Assembly (NCBI GenBank): GCA_947174085.1
Contig: CAMWHN010000106.1
Coordinates: 1-7,273 of the forward strand
From: an uncultured Ruminococcus sp.
GTDB taxonomy: Bacteria; Bacillota; Clostridia; Oscillospirales; Ruminococcaceae
Length of the DNA: 7,273 nt
Reading direction: 5' to 3'
Shown here piece after piece: positions 1 through 5,764 of the stretch (the first letter of the stretch is position 1; the number at the start of each line of letters is the position of its first letter). The notes beneath the pieces were generated by a model that did not search any database, was not told the origin of the DNA, and was given only the letters and a program-made list of their open reading frames with translations. Both the position numbers and the translations under genes were made by a program.

Positions 1-615
1 TTTTTTCTATTTTACTCCTTTTTTCTTCTCTTGTCAAGGTTTTCGAACAGGTCTATTGATTCCACTCCAATCAAAGTATGTGACAACCACAGAATCCACG
101 GGCATCGTGTATTCAGCGAATATGCCAAAATAGGAAAAAGTTCTATGGGTTGGTTTTATAGCTTCAAACTGCATCTGATTATCAATGATGAAGGGGAAAT
201 TTTGTCTTTTTGCCTTACTTCTGACAACGTGGATGACAGAAATGAAGAAGTAATGGATTCACTGACAAAAGAAATATTTGGGAAACTTTTTGCTGACAGG
301 GGATATATTTCTCAGAAGTTGTTTGAAAAACTGCTGGAAAAAGATATTACCCTTGTCACCAGAGCAAAGAAAAATATGAAAAATAAGCTGATGGATTTCC
401 ATGAGAGACTGATGCTTCGCAAACGTACTGTGATTGAATCTGTCAATGATTTTCTGAAAAACATCTGTAATATTGAACATTCCAGACATCGTAGTATGAC
501 AAATTTCCTTGTCAACCTTGTTTCTGCCTTGGCTGCTTATTCTTTTTTGCCTAAAAAACCTTCTGTTTGTTCTACTTCTGTTATGAAAAAAGGATTCTTA
601 TGTCTTGCTGATTGA
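1..615 (+). CDS. IS982-family DDE transposase, 5' truncated by window edge
   Basis: This is the C-terminal two thirds (about 204 visible residues, against roughly 290-300 usual) of a DDE transposase that cuts and pastes its own insertion sequence. The frame runs in from the window edge without a stop. A TTG at 31 could be called as a start, but the residues before it still look like family sequence, so 31 is not the true start. Visible catalytic acids are the Asp in SIDSTP (codon at 58-60), the Asp in FADRGY (295-297) and the Glu in VIESVND (436-438), which fits a DDE triad. The block GKSSMGWFYSFKLHL after the first Asp is typical of the IS982 family. The visible part is undamaged, so the gene may be intact and the element still active. 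It is unrelated in function to the operon further right. Confidence 0.88.
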   Translation, partial: FFLFYSFFLLLSRFSNRSIDSTPIKVCDNHRIHGHRVFSEYAKIGKSSMGWFYSFKLHLIINDEGEILSFCLTSDNVDDRNEEVMDSLTKEIFGKLFADRGYISQKLFEKLLEKDITLVTRAKKNMKNKLMDFHERLMLRKRTVIESVNDFLKNICNIEHSRHRSMTNFLVNLVSALAAYSFLPKKPSVCSTSVMKKGFLCLAD

Positions 616-637
616 TTTTTTTGTCGAACTCACGTAG
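1..637 (+). mobile_element. IS982-family insertion sequence, right (3') part
   Basis: The transposase frame is already open at base 1, so the element extends beyond the left edge. The transposase stops at 615. Homology to a serine recombinase resumes at about 638, so the right end of the element lies near 630-637. The last bases, with the motif CGAACTCACGT (624-634), are placed as expected for the terminal repeat. The matching left repeat and the target duplication are outside the window, so the exact boundary is uncertain by a few bases. The element interrupts the recombinase gene described next. Confidence 0.8.
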
Positions 638-1372
638 TATTATATTGAAAACAGCCACGAGGCAATTATTTCTCCAGATGAATTTGAACTGGTGCAGGCT
701 GAATTTCTGCGTAGAAAATCAATAGGGAAACAGTACAACAGCAAGAGTATTTTTGCAGCGAGAATTGTATGCGGTGACTGTGGAAATTATTATGGTTCAA
801 AGGTGTGGCATTCCACAAGCAAATACCGCCGAGTGATATGGCGGTGCAATCATAAATTTAATGGAGCGTGCAAGTGTAACACACCGCATTTGTATGAAGA
901 TACTATCAAAGCAAAATTCCTTGATGCCTGTAATCAGCTGTTTGAAAATCGTGATGAAATTCTGGAAAATTGCCGGATGATGCAGGATATTCTGACTGAT
1001 TGTTCAGAAATTGATGAAAAACAGAAATCAATTCTTCAGGAAATGGAAATTGTTGCAGAACTGACACGAAAGTATATTATGGAGAATAGTCAGACTGCTC
1101 AGAATCAGGATGAATATAACTCACATTACAATGCGTTTGTGGAGCGGTATGAAAAACTGCAAACTAAGTCGCTGGCATTGCAGAAACAAAAAGAGGAGCG
1201 TCTTGCCAAGCGTGATTTGATTGGCGGATTCATTTTGGAACTTACGCAGTGCAAAGAACTGTTGGCAGAGTTTGACGAGAAACTGTGGATTGCAATTATT
1301 GATAAAGTAACGGTATTTCAGGATGGCAGATTAACTTTCGAGTTTAAGAATGGAACGAAGATTGAGGTTTAA
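638..1372 (+). pseudogene. large serine recombinase, C-terminal remnant disrupted by IS982 element
   Basis: From 638 the frame reads YYIENSHEAIISPDEFELVQ, the end of the Recombinase domain of large serine recombinases. The zinc ribbon follows (CGDCG at about 770-784, further cysteines at 844-880), then a long charged, probably coiled-coil stretch, and a C-terminal block ending in FKNGTKIEV. The N-terminal resolvase catalytic domain with its nucleophilic serine is absent, and a stop (TAG, 635-637) precedes the homology at the edge of the insertion sequence. The GTG at 692 opens a frame but lies inside conserved sequence and is not a real start. Enzymes of this kind integrate and excise phages and integrative elements by strand exchange between att sites. 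This copy is broken unless its 5' part beyond the insertion still works alone, which is unlikely. Confidence 0.87.
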
Positions 1373-1393
1373 AATAAAAGTACTATATGATTT

Positions 1394-1425
1394 GGCACTC
1401 TGCATAAATGCGGAGTTCCATTTTT
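1394..1425 (+). terminator. rho-independent terminator after the recombinase remnant
   Basis: An 11-base stem (1394-1404 with 1409-1419, one mismatch and one G-T wobble) closes a TAAA loop and is followed by five T residues. It sits 21 bases after the recombinase stop. Read on the minus strand the stem has two mismatches and no T-run, so it mainly terminates plus-strand transcription. It may also weakly end the convergent operon, whose last stop is at 1441. Confidence 0.72.
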
Positions 1426-1440
1426 CCATATTATTCGATT

Positions 1441-2292
1441 TTATTCTGTTATCTCTTTCAGCAACTCAAAAATATCCCCATCAACACAAATGCTCTTGTC
1501 CTTGATCTCATCTGGCGCATATGCTTCGCCGTGATTCAGGCAGGCATACACAGCATTTGGATTTTGCTTTGTCATTCTCCAGAACGGGTACTTGATAATA
1601 ACTGGTGTGTTATATCCCACTCCCAGTTCTAAAAACAATATATGTTGATTGCTTCTTGTACGAATGAAGTTTTCATATCGTTCAGCTGCTCTGTACCAGC
1701 CATTGTCTTGCACAAACTTGTCATCTGCACGAAGATTCATAGTCATGGATTTACCGCAATGAGGACATTTTGGAATAAGCTCTGTTGGTATTTTCATATC
1801 GTCCTGCATATCAAGCATAGGAATGATCATATCCTCATTATCCCACGTTTCCTGATAGCAAGACTCACTGCATTGGAACAGTCCATAATCGCCCTGTGTA
1901 TAGAAAAGACGTTTCTTGTCAAAGCCTGCCTTCTGGAATTGATGGTCAACGTTGGTGGTGATAACAAAATAGTCCTTGTCCTTTACAAGTTCAAAAAGTC
2001 GGCGATAAGTGCCGTTATCCACGTTCATATAGCGGTTGACATAGATGTATCTCGACCAGTATGCCCAGTGCTCCTCCGGTGTATCAAAGGGATAAAATCC
2101 ACCGGAGTACATATCTTTGAAGCCGTATTTCTCAATGAAATCAGCAAAATGCTTTTGAAACCTCTCGCCCGAATAGGTAAAACCTGCCGCCGTGGAAAGT
2201 CCTGCACCTGCGCCGATGACAATTGCATCAGCAGTTTCTATTTCATGTTTCAGCTTTTCAATTTCAGCCGAGTAATCTTTTGTAGATCTCAT
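1441..2292 (-). CDS. M-class sirtuin (SirTM), protein ADP-ribosyltransferase
   Basis: A 283-residue Sir2-fold protein. The NAD-binding motif GAGAGLSTAAGF is at 27-38 and the second sirtuin motif TTNVDHQF at 112-119. A structural zinc site is formed by C141/C145 and C176/C179. Where classical deacylating sirtuins have the catalytic His (HGS), this protein has Gln (TQGD, Q133). This, with a conserved Arg (MNLR, R188), is the signature of the SirTM class, known to transfer ADP-ribose from NAD to protein rather than deacylate. In described systems the target is a lipoylated GcvH-like protein, but no such gene is near. The start at 2292 is preferred over Met codons at 2313, 2301 and 2298 because a GGAG (2302-2305) then lies nine bases upstream. 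The gene overlaps the macrodomain gene by 29 bases, implying translational coupling. It is the last gene of the operon. Confidence 0.85.
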   Translation of the reverse strand: MRSTKDYSAEIEKLKHEIETADAIVIGAGAGLSTAAGFTYSGERFQKHFADFIEKYGFKDMYSGGFYPFDTPEEHWAYWSRYIYVNRYMNVDNGTYRRLFELVKDKDYFVITTNVDHQFQKAGFDKKRLFYTQGDYGLFQCSESCYQETWDNEDMIIPMLDMQDDMKIPTELIPKCPHCGKSMTMNLRADDKFVQDNGWYRAAERYENFIRTRSNQHILFLELGVGYNTPVIIKYPFWRMTKQNPNAVYACLNHGEAYAPDEIKDKSICVDGDIFELLKEITE

Positions 2293-3016
2293 AATCATCA
2301 TCTCCGAATACATTGAAAATAACCTTTATACTATGATTTTTCAGAAACTCTCTGACTGTTTCTACAGCAATTTCTGATGCTTCACGCTTTGGAAATCCGA
2401 ACACTCCCGTTGAAATGCAGCAAAATACAATGCTGTCAATGTTATTTTTCACAGCAAGTTTCAGACAGAATCTATAGCAGCTTCTAAGCAGTTCACAATG
2501 CTTTTCAGTCAGCTTTCCTTGTACAATAGGACCTACAGTGTGAATCACATAATCACAGGGCAAGTTATATGCAGAGGTAATTTTTGCCTGACCTGTTGGT
2601 TCATCATGCCCTTGTTTCTGCATAATTTCTGCACATTCAAGCCTTAAATTCACGCCTGCAAAGGTATGAATACAGTTGTCAATACAATTATGACAAGGCT
2701 GATAACACCCAGTCATTCCACTGTTTGCTGCATTGACAATAGCTCCGCATTTCAGCGTTGTAATATCGCCCTGCCAAAGATAAATATTATTCTCAATTGG
2801 CTGTAAATCGGTAATATCAGTAATGCCTTTTTGATTTGTTATATCCTGTAAGAACTGATTTTCCATATCAAGATATTCCTGATCAATAGGTAAAGCAGGA
2901 CGGATATTGACAAGGCTTCTGTAAAGACGAAACTGCTCCTGCTCGGATTCCGGAATATTGATTCCACTGTATCTTGGATTTTCATTCAAAAGATATTCTA
3001 TCAGAAATTTATTCAT
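2264..3016 (-). CDS. zinc-dependent macrodomain protein-ADP-ribose hydrolase
   Basis: A 250-residue protein. An N-terminal helical region of about 75 residues precedes a macrodomain: WQGDIT at 81-86, the ADP-ribose-binding VNAANS at 94-99, then a cysteine/histidine block from 104 to 116 (C104, C108, H109, C111, C115), and the phosphate loop STGVFGFP at 202-209. The block followed by HTFAGVNLR marks the Zn-macro subgroup, which removes ADP-ribose from proteins and is known to pair with SirTM. C104, H109 and C111 are the likeliest zinc ligands, by analogy. An AGGTGA lies upstream of the ATG at 3016, 14 bases after the preceding gene's stop. The eraser precedes the writer (SirTM) and overlaps it by 29 bases, so the two are almost certainly made together. 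The usual GcvH-L and lipoate ligase partners are missing. Confidence 0.88.
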   Translation of the reverse strand: MNKFLIEYLLNENPRYSGINIPESEQEQFRLYRSLVNIRPALPIDQEYLDMENQFLQDITNQKGITDITDLQPIENNIYLWQGDITTLKCGAIVNAANSGMTGCYQPCHNCIDNCIHTFAGVNLRLECAEIMQKQGHDEPTGQAKITSAYNLPCDYVIHTVGPIVQGKLTEKHCELLRSCYRFCLKLAVKNNIDSIVFCCISTGVFGFPKREASEIAVETVREFLKNHSIKVIFNVFGDDDYEIYKRLLG

Positions 3017-3030
3017 TGTATATCACCTGA

Positions 3031-3648
3031 TTATAGTCTTATGATTGCTCTTGTCGGACAGTCTTCAAAGCAAGCGCCGCAGTGCAGACAATTGTTCTGT
3101 CTGATAGTGTAAGGCTTTGGTTCACCTTTGTCAATACAGTTTTGAGGACAGACTTTCAGACATTTTCCACAACCGATGCACTTGTCTGTAATACGATAGC
3201 CTTTAAACTCGGCTATGCCATTGCCAACAGTATAGATTTCTCTGAAAATCGGATTTACTCCGAGATTGAAATACTCAATATAAGCGTCCCTTACCTCAAA
3301 GCAAATACCGATATATCTCTTATTTTCTGGATATAGATTTGCAAGATATGGCTGTTCCTCGAAAATCGTATCGATACACTTCTTCTGTCTTTCATCTGCA
3401 ACAGGATAGGCTTTGGCGGAAAGCCGTATCATTTCCTTGAACTTTGTATAGACAAGAATCTGCACACGACCGTCAGCGAGAAGTTCTTTCGTTACATTTT
3501 TACCCTTTGCGGTAAAAAAATAAAATGATTCCGCATCATAGTGAACAGCGCTGATACAACGAATCTGCGGAGCGCCGTTTTCATCGACAGTCGCAACATT
3601 CAGTACGCCTACAAGCTGCATTTTCTTTAAACAAGTTTTAGCATCCAT
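3031..3648 (-). CDS. FMN-binding split-barrel protein fused to a 2[4Fe-4S] ferredoxin
   Basis: A 205-residue fusion. Residues 1 to about 130 are a pyridoxamine-phosphate-oxidase-like split barrel (VGVLNVATVDENGAPQIR near the start, then YFFTAKGKNV), a fold that usually binds FMN or another flavin. Residues 155-201 are a bacterial-type ferredoxin with two complete cluster motifs, C157-C160-C163-C167 and C187-C190-C193-C197. The design suggests electron transfer between flavin and low-potential iron-sulfur clusters in the cytoplasm of an anaerobe. The start at 3648 is nine bases after the nitroreductase stop, and its GAGG overlaps that stop, so the two are probably coupled. A plausible but unproven role is delivering electrons to the radical SAM enzyme encoded two genes upstream, or to the nitroreductase. 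The true substrate cannot be read from sequence. Confidence 0.85.
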   Translation of the reverse strand: MDAKTCLKKMQLVGVLNVATVDENGAPQIRCISAVHYDAESFYFFTAKGKNVTKELLADGRVQILVYTKFKEMIRLSAKAYPVADERQKKCIDTIFEEQPYLANLYPENKRYIGICFEVRDAYIEYFNLGVNPIFREIYTVGNGIAEFKGYRITDKCIGCGKCLKVCPQNCIDKGEPKPYTIRQNNCLHCGACFEDCPTRAIIRL

Positions 3649-3657
3649 AATAAAACC

Positions 3658-4236
3658 TCACTCAATAATTTTTATACGATCAGCTTTTCTCGGTTTTGTA
3701 TGAGGTTGTTCGCCATCAATATATCCGAGAATGACAAAGCAGACAGCGCTGTAATTTTCGGGAACATCCCATTCTTTTAAAAGATTCTGTCCCTCATCGC
3801 TTGCAAAAGTTTCTTCTCCTCTGGAGATAATACAGGACGAAATTCCAAGCTCACTTGCCTGTAAAATCATATTTTCAGCCATGCAGAAAGCATCCGCAAC
3901 ACGAAAGGTAAAATTGTTCTGACAGAATATCACAACAACAGTCGGAGCATCATAGAATCCATTTTTCATAGTAGGATCATCTATACAGCTTGGCTGTTCC
4001 TTGGAAACGTAACTCCCTAAAAGACGGCTTCTGTCAAATCCTGTGAGATTCATTCTGCCGATTTTTGCAGTCAGTTCTGCATTGTGAACAGCAACCATCA
4101 TACTGCGCTGTCCACCGCCTGCATTTGGAGCATAATTTCCGGCTTCAAGGATAAGCTCCAAGTCCTCACGGCTGATCTGCTTGTCTGTATACTTTCGTAT
4201 GGAATGACGGCTTTTAATAATATCCATTAAACTCAT
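3658..4236 (-). CDS. nitroreductase-family flavoprotein
   Basis: A 192-residue protein, about the usual length for a compact FMN nitroreductase. It opens with the family's FMN-phosphate motif (RHSIRKY, 10-16), then NYAPNAGGGQ (34-43), the helix DAFCMAENMILQASELGISSC (115-135) and a C-terminal ILGY (169-172). Family members are homodimeric FMN enzymes that use NAD(P)H or ferredoxin to reduce nitro, quinone or enone groups. Some act on peptides, for example as dehydrogenases of azolines in thiazole/oxazole peptides. Its start overlaps the radical SAM stop as ATGA (4233-4236), with AGGTGA seven bases upstream. The Met at 4227 is an alternative start. Its place directly after a peptide maturase makes a second modification of the ACGX peptide, or reduction of a linked cofactor, the leading guesses. 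Confidence 0.86.
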   Translation of the reverse strand: MSLMDIIKSRHSIRKYTDKQISREDLELILEAGNYAPNAGGGQRSMMVAVHNAELTAKIGRMNLTGFDRSRLLGSYVSKEQPSCIDDPTMKNGFYDAPTVVVIFCQNNFTFRVADAFCMAENMILQASELGISSCIISRGEETFASDEGQNLLKEWDVPENYSAVCFVILGYIDGEQPHTKPRKADRIKIIE

Positions 4237-5294
4237 AGCTTTTCACCTGTTATGACATTGTATTCTTTCCAGCATTGTGGGTTTGACGCGTACATATTCC
4301 CCGTATATCCGAATGTGACAGCAGGACAACCTCTGCAATACCCACGCAATTCGCATTTACTGCACTTTTCAAATTTGTCCCACTGCCTGTATGCGTCGAG
4401 TTCTGCTCCCATAAACAAATCATAGAGTGACGTTTCAAATACATTACCGATTTTGCTTTCCATTCTTCGGCAGGCATAAACATCACCTGTAGGCAGGATT
4501 GTCATATGTCCGATACCGCAGTGACAACCGTCGTAGATCATACCGGGATCATGATTTTCGGGAATTTTGAACAGTTCGTTTTCATAGAGATACAGCGTCC
4601 ATAAATGATCTTTTAGCTGAAATGTAGTTTTACATCCATTCTTTTTATGCTCCTGAAATTTAAGATAGCACATATCAAGAAAATTTCTGTATTCGTTCGG
4701 TGGAATGTGGTATTCTTCCGATTTCTGACCGCTTGTGGGACAGTATCTGCCAAATGCAAAAACGTCCACATTCTTCTCTACGCAGAGGTCTATCAGCTGC
4801 GGAAAATCAGCAATATTTACACTTGATACGGTTGACATGACCGCACAGTACATACCTGATTTTTTTATGCAGTCTATCTTTTCTATTGTGGTATCAAACG
4901 AGCCGGGCTTGCGAAAGCTGTCGTGCATCTCTTGCATACCGTCAAGGGATAGCTGATATTTCACACAGCCGTGATCGCGCAGATTTTGGCAGATTTCATC
5001 ATTCAAATGAAATGGATTACCCAGTATCGCCCAGCGGATATTATTGTTTTTCAGTTTTTCGGCAAGTTTCCAGAAATCTTTATGTAAAATCGGGTCGCCG
5101 CCTGTAATATAAAGATATGGTGTTCTGTTCAGTTTTTCGCACATTTTAAGAATATCTGCAATAATCTGCTCCATTTTTTCAAAAAGCATTTCCGTCAGTT
5201 GCTTGCAGTTGTCCTCAGCGAAAATATAGCAGTGTTTACAGCGTTGGTTACAAGTATCTGTAATGTGCCACTGGAATGCAAAATATGGTTTCAT
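4233..5294 (-). CDS. radical SAM/SPASM peptide maturase, ACGX system
   Basis: A 353-residue enzyme. The radical SAM cluster motif C15-x3-C19-x2-C22 (CNQRCKHC) and the SAM-binding GGDP (65-68) define the N-terminal barrel. From about 257 a SPASM domain follows, with C257, C259, C275, C311, C314, C320, C323 and C341 as ligand candidates for auxiliary [4Fe-4S] clusters. SPASM enzymes typically modify ribosomal peptides, forming thioether, carbon-carbon or related crosslinks, or epimers. The assignment to the ACGX type rests on the adjacent upstream gene, a peptide with four ACGX motifs, and on general resemblance to the known ACGX maturases. The reaction is not known from sequence. A strong GGAGG (5299-5303) precedes the ATG. 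It is separated from the peptide gene by 85 bases containing a hairpin, and overlaps the nitroreductase start by four bases. Confidence 0.88.
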   Translation of the reverse strand: MKPYFAFQWHITDTCNQRCKHCYIFAEDNCKQLTEMLFEKMEQIIADILKMCEKLNRTPYLYITGGDPILHKDFWKLAEKLKNNNIRWAILGNPFHLNDEICQNLRDHGCVKYQLSLDGMQEMHDSFRKPGSFDTTIEKIDCIKKSGMYCAVMSTVSSVNIADFPQLIDLCVEKNVDVFAFGRYCPTSGQKSEEYHIPPNEYRNFLDMCYLKFQEHKKNGCKTTFQLKDHLWTLYLYENELFKIPENHDPGMIYDGCHCGIGHMTILPTGDVYACRRMESKIGNVFETSLYDLFMGAELDAYRQWDKFEKCSKCELRGYCRGCPAVTFGYTGNMYASNPQCWKEYNVITGEKL

Positions 5295-5325
5295 GGCAGT
5301 TTCCTCCGATAGGTAATTAAATCAA

Positions 5326-5353
5326 GGCAGCCGACAGTACTCTGCCGACCGCC
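5326..5353 (-). terminator. hairpin between peptide and maturase genes, likely attenuator or processing element
   Basis: On the minus-strand transcript, twelve bases (5353-5342) pair with 5337-5326 across an AGTA loop. Every position pairs, three of them as G-U. In the plus-strand reading those three become A-C mismatches, so the structure is built for the operon's own transcript. It is followed by TTGATTT, only a weak T-run, so partial termination or mRNA 3' protection is more likely than a full stop. This would give more peptide than enzyme, as is common for precursor-peptide operons. Confidence 0.68.
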
Positions 5354-5379
5354 CGACTGATTGCTTTGAAGTAACATGA

Positions 5380-5544
5380 TTACTTCTTGTCAGGGTCAGC
5401 AGCTCCACAAGCAGAGCCGCAAGCGGATGCGGGTGTTTCCTTGGGATCGGCAGAACCACAAGCAGACGCAGGCTTTTCAGCAGGGTCAGCAGCACCACAG
5501 GCACTTCCGCTGAAAGCAGCAACATTATTCAGTGTTTCACTCAT
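5380..5544 (-). CDS. ACGX-repeat precursor peptide (54 aa), radical SAM target
   Basis: A small gene in the gap upstream of the maturase. The 54-residue product has a short N-terminal leader (MSETLNNVAAFSG) and then 13-residue repeats: units begin at S14, S27 and S40 and share the pattern SACG[AS]-x-DP followed by charged residues. ACG motifs occur at 15, 28, 41 and 45, the last two directly in tandem, so there are four cysteines in all, each in ACGA or ACGS. This matches the ACGX target-peptide family that accompanies a radical SAM/SPASM enzyme. There is no signal peptide, no transmembrane segment and no double-glycine cleavage site. An AAGGAG lies nine bases before the ATG, and a promoter lies about 40 bases upstream. 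The modification probably falls on the Cys or neighbouring residues of each repeat (inference). Its composition (Ala, Ser, Gly, Asp, Pro) suggests an unfolded chain. Confidence 0.9.
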   Translation of the reverse strand: MSETLNNVAAFSGSACGAADPAEKPASACGSADPKETPASACGSACGAADPDKK

Positions 5545-5589
5545 TGTAAATTTCTCCTTTCAATGGATTCAGGTTTTACCTGTAATTTT

Positions 5590-5618
5590 ATGATACTATA
5601 GCTTTTTCAGTTTGTAAA
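5590..5618 (-). promoter_or_regulatory. sigma-A-type promoter of the ACGX operon
   Basis: On the minus strand a TTTACA -35 box (5613-5618) and a TATCAT -10 box (5590-5595) are separated by exactly 17 bases. Each differs from consensus at one position. Predicted transcription starts near 5583, giving a leader of about 40 bases before the peptide ATG at 5544. An inverted repeat AAAGT-AGGC-ACTTT (5616-5629) overlaps the upstream edge of the -35 box. Confidence 0.72.
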
Positions 5619-5656
5619 GTAGGCACTTTTTTGTAACATAGTTACCTCAAAGTAAC
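5616..5656. promoter_or_regulatory. cluster of inverted repeats, candidate HxlR operator
   Basis: Three half-sites alternate in orientation: GTAAC (5633-5637), GTTAC (5641-5645) and GTAAC (5652-5656), with spacers of 3 and 6 bases. Next to them is AAAGT-AGGC-ACTTT (5616-5629). The cluster lies just upstream of, and touches, the -35 box of the ACGX operon promoter, and is about 45 bases from the -35 of the divergent HxlR gene. Similar half-sites recur at the HxlR promoter (GTTAT at 5720, GTAAC at 5732) and before the reductase gene (GTTAT-AAA-ATAAC, 6104-6116). HxlR proteins are dimers that bind such symmetric sites. Assignment to this regulator is inferred from position and recurrence. Confidence 0.55.
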
Positions 5657-5698
5657 CTTTGCGGAATATCGGAAAATTTTTCTAAAAATTTTTTTACG

Positions 5699-5727
5699 TT
5701 GACTTTTGGAATGCTATATGTTATAAC
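5699..5727 (+). promoter_or_regulatory. promoter of the HxlR regulator gene
   Basis: TTGACT (5699-5704) and TATAAC (5722-5727) are spaced by 17 bases. An A/T-tract stretch (5671-5696) directly upstream resembles an UP element. The -10 box is embedded in the 8-base palindrome GTTATAAC (5720-5727), followed by GTAAC (5732-5736), which would let the regulator repress its own gene. The start of transcription is near 5734, about 30 bases before the ATG at 5765. Confidence 0.7.
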
Positions 5728-5764
5728 GAATGTAACACTATATTTGAAACTATTGGAGGACACT

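Noticed and set aside
692..1372. Intact 226-residue recombinase starting at GTG 692
   Set aside because: Conserved recombinase residues continue upstream to 638, so this is a broken gene and not a small complete protein.
1373..1440. Recombinase attachment site in the gap after the remnant
   Set aside because: Att sites often lie near such genes, but no core repeat or matching partner can be recognised in this window, and the gap is explained by a terminator.
2293..2313. Longer SirTM start at 2313
   Set aside because: The GGAG at 2302-2305 fits the Met at 2292. The seven extra residues lie inside the macrodomain gene and add no family sequence.
1642..2316. Long plus-strand reading frame of 224 codons
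   Set aside because: It is antisense to the SirTM gene and shows no recognisable domain, while the minus strand encodes intact sirtuin motifs.
5322..5525. Minus-strand 67-codon frame rich in Leu and Val
   Set aside because: It is the shifted frame of the ACGX gene. The ACGX frame has the ribosome binding site, start and repeat pattern.
4233..5544. SCIFF-type (six Cys in forty-five) peptide and maturase
   Set aside because: The peptide has four cysteines in regular ACGX repeats and lacks the SCIFF cysteine pattern; the enzyme is also shorter than SCIFF maturases.
5387..5593. Plus-strand frame with Ala/Gln/Pro repeats across the peptide region
   Set aside because: The repetitive look is the mirror of the ACGX repeats. 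It lacks a ribosome binding site and runs through the promoter of the minus-strand operon.
5699..5764. N-terminal extension of the HxlR gene from an earlier in-frame ATG
   Set aside because: The extension would begin within the -35 box, has no ribosome binding site and is not like HxlR proteins. The start at 5765 has GGAGG five bases upstream.
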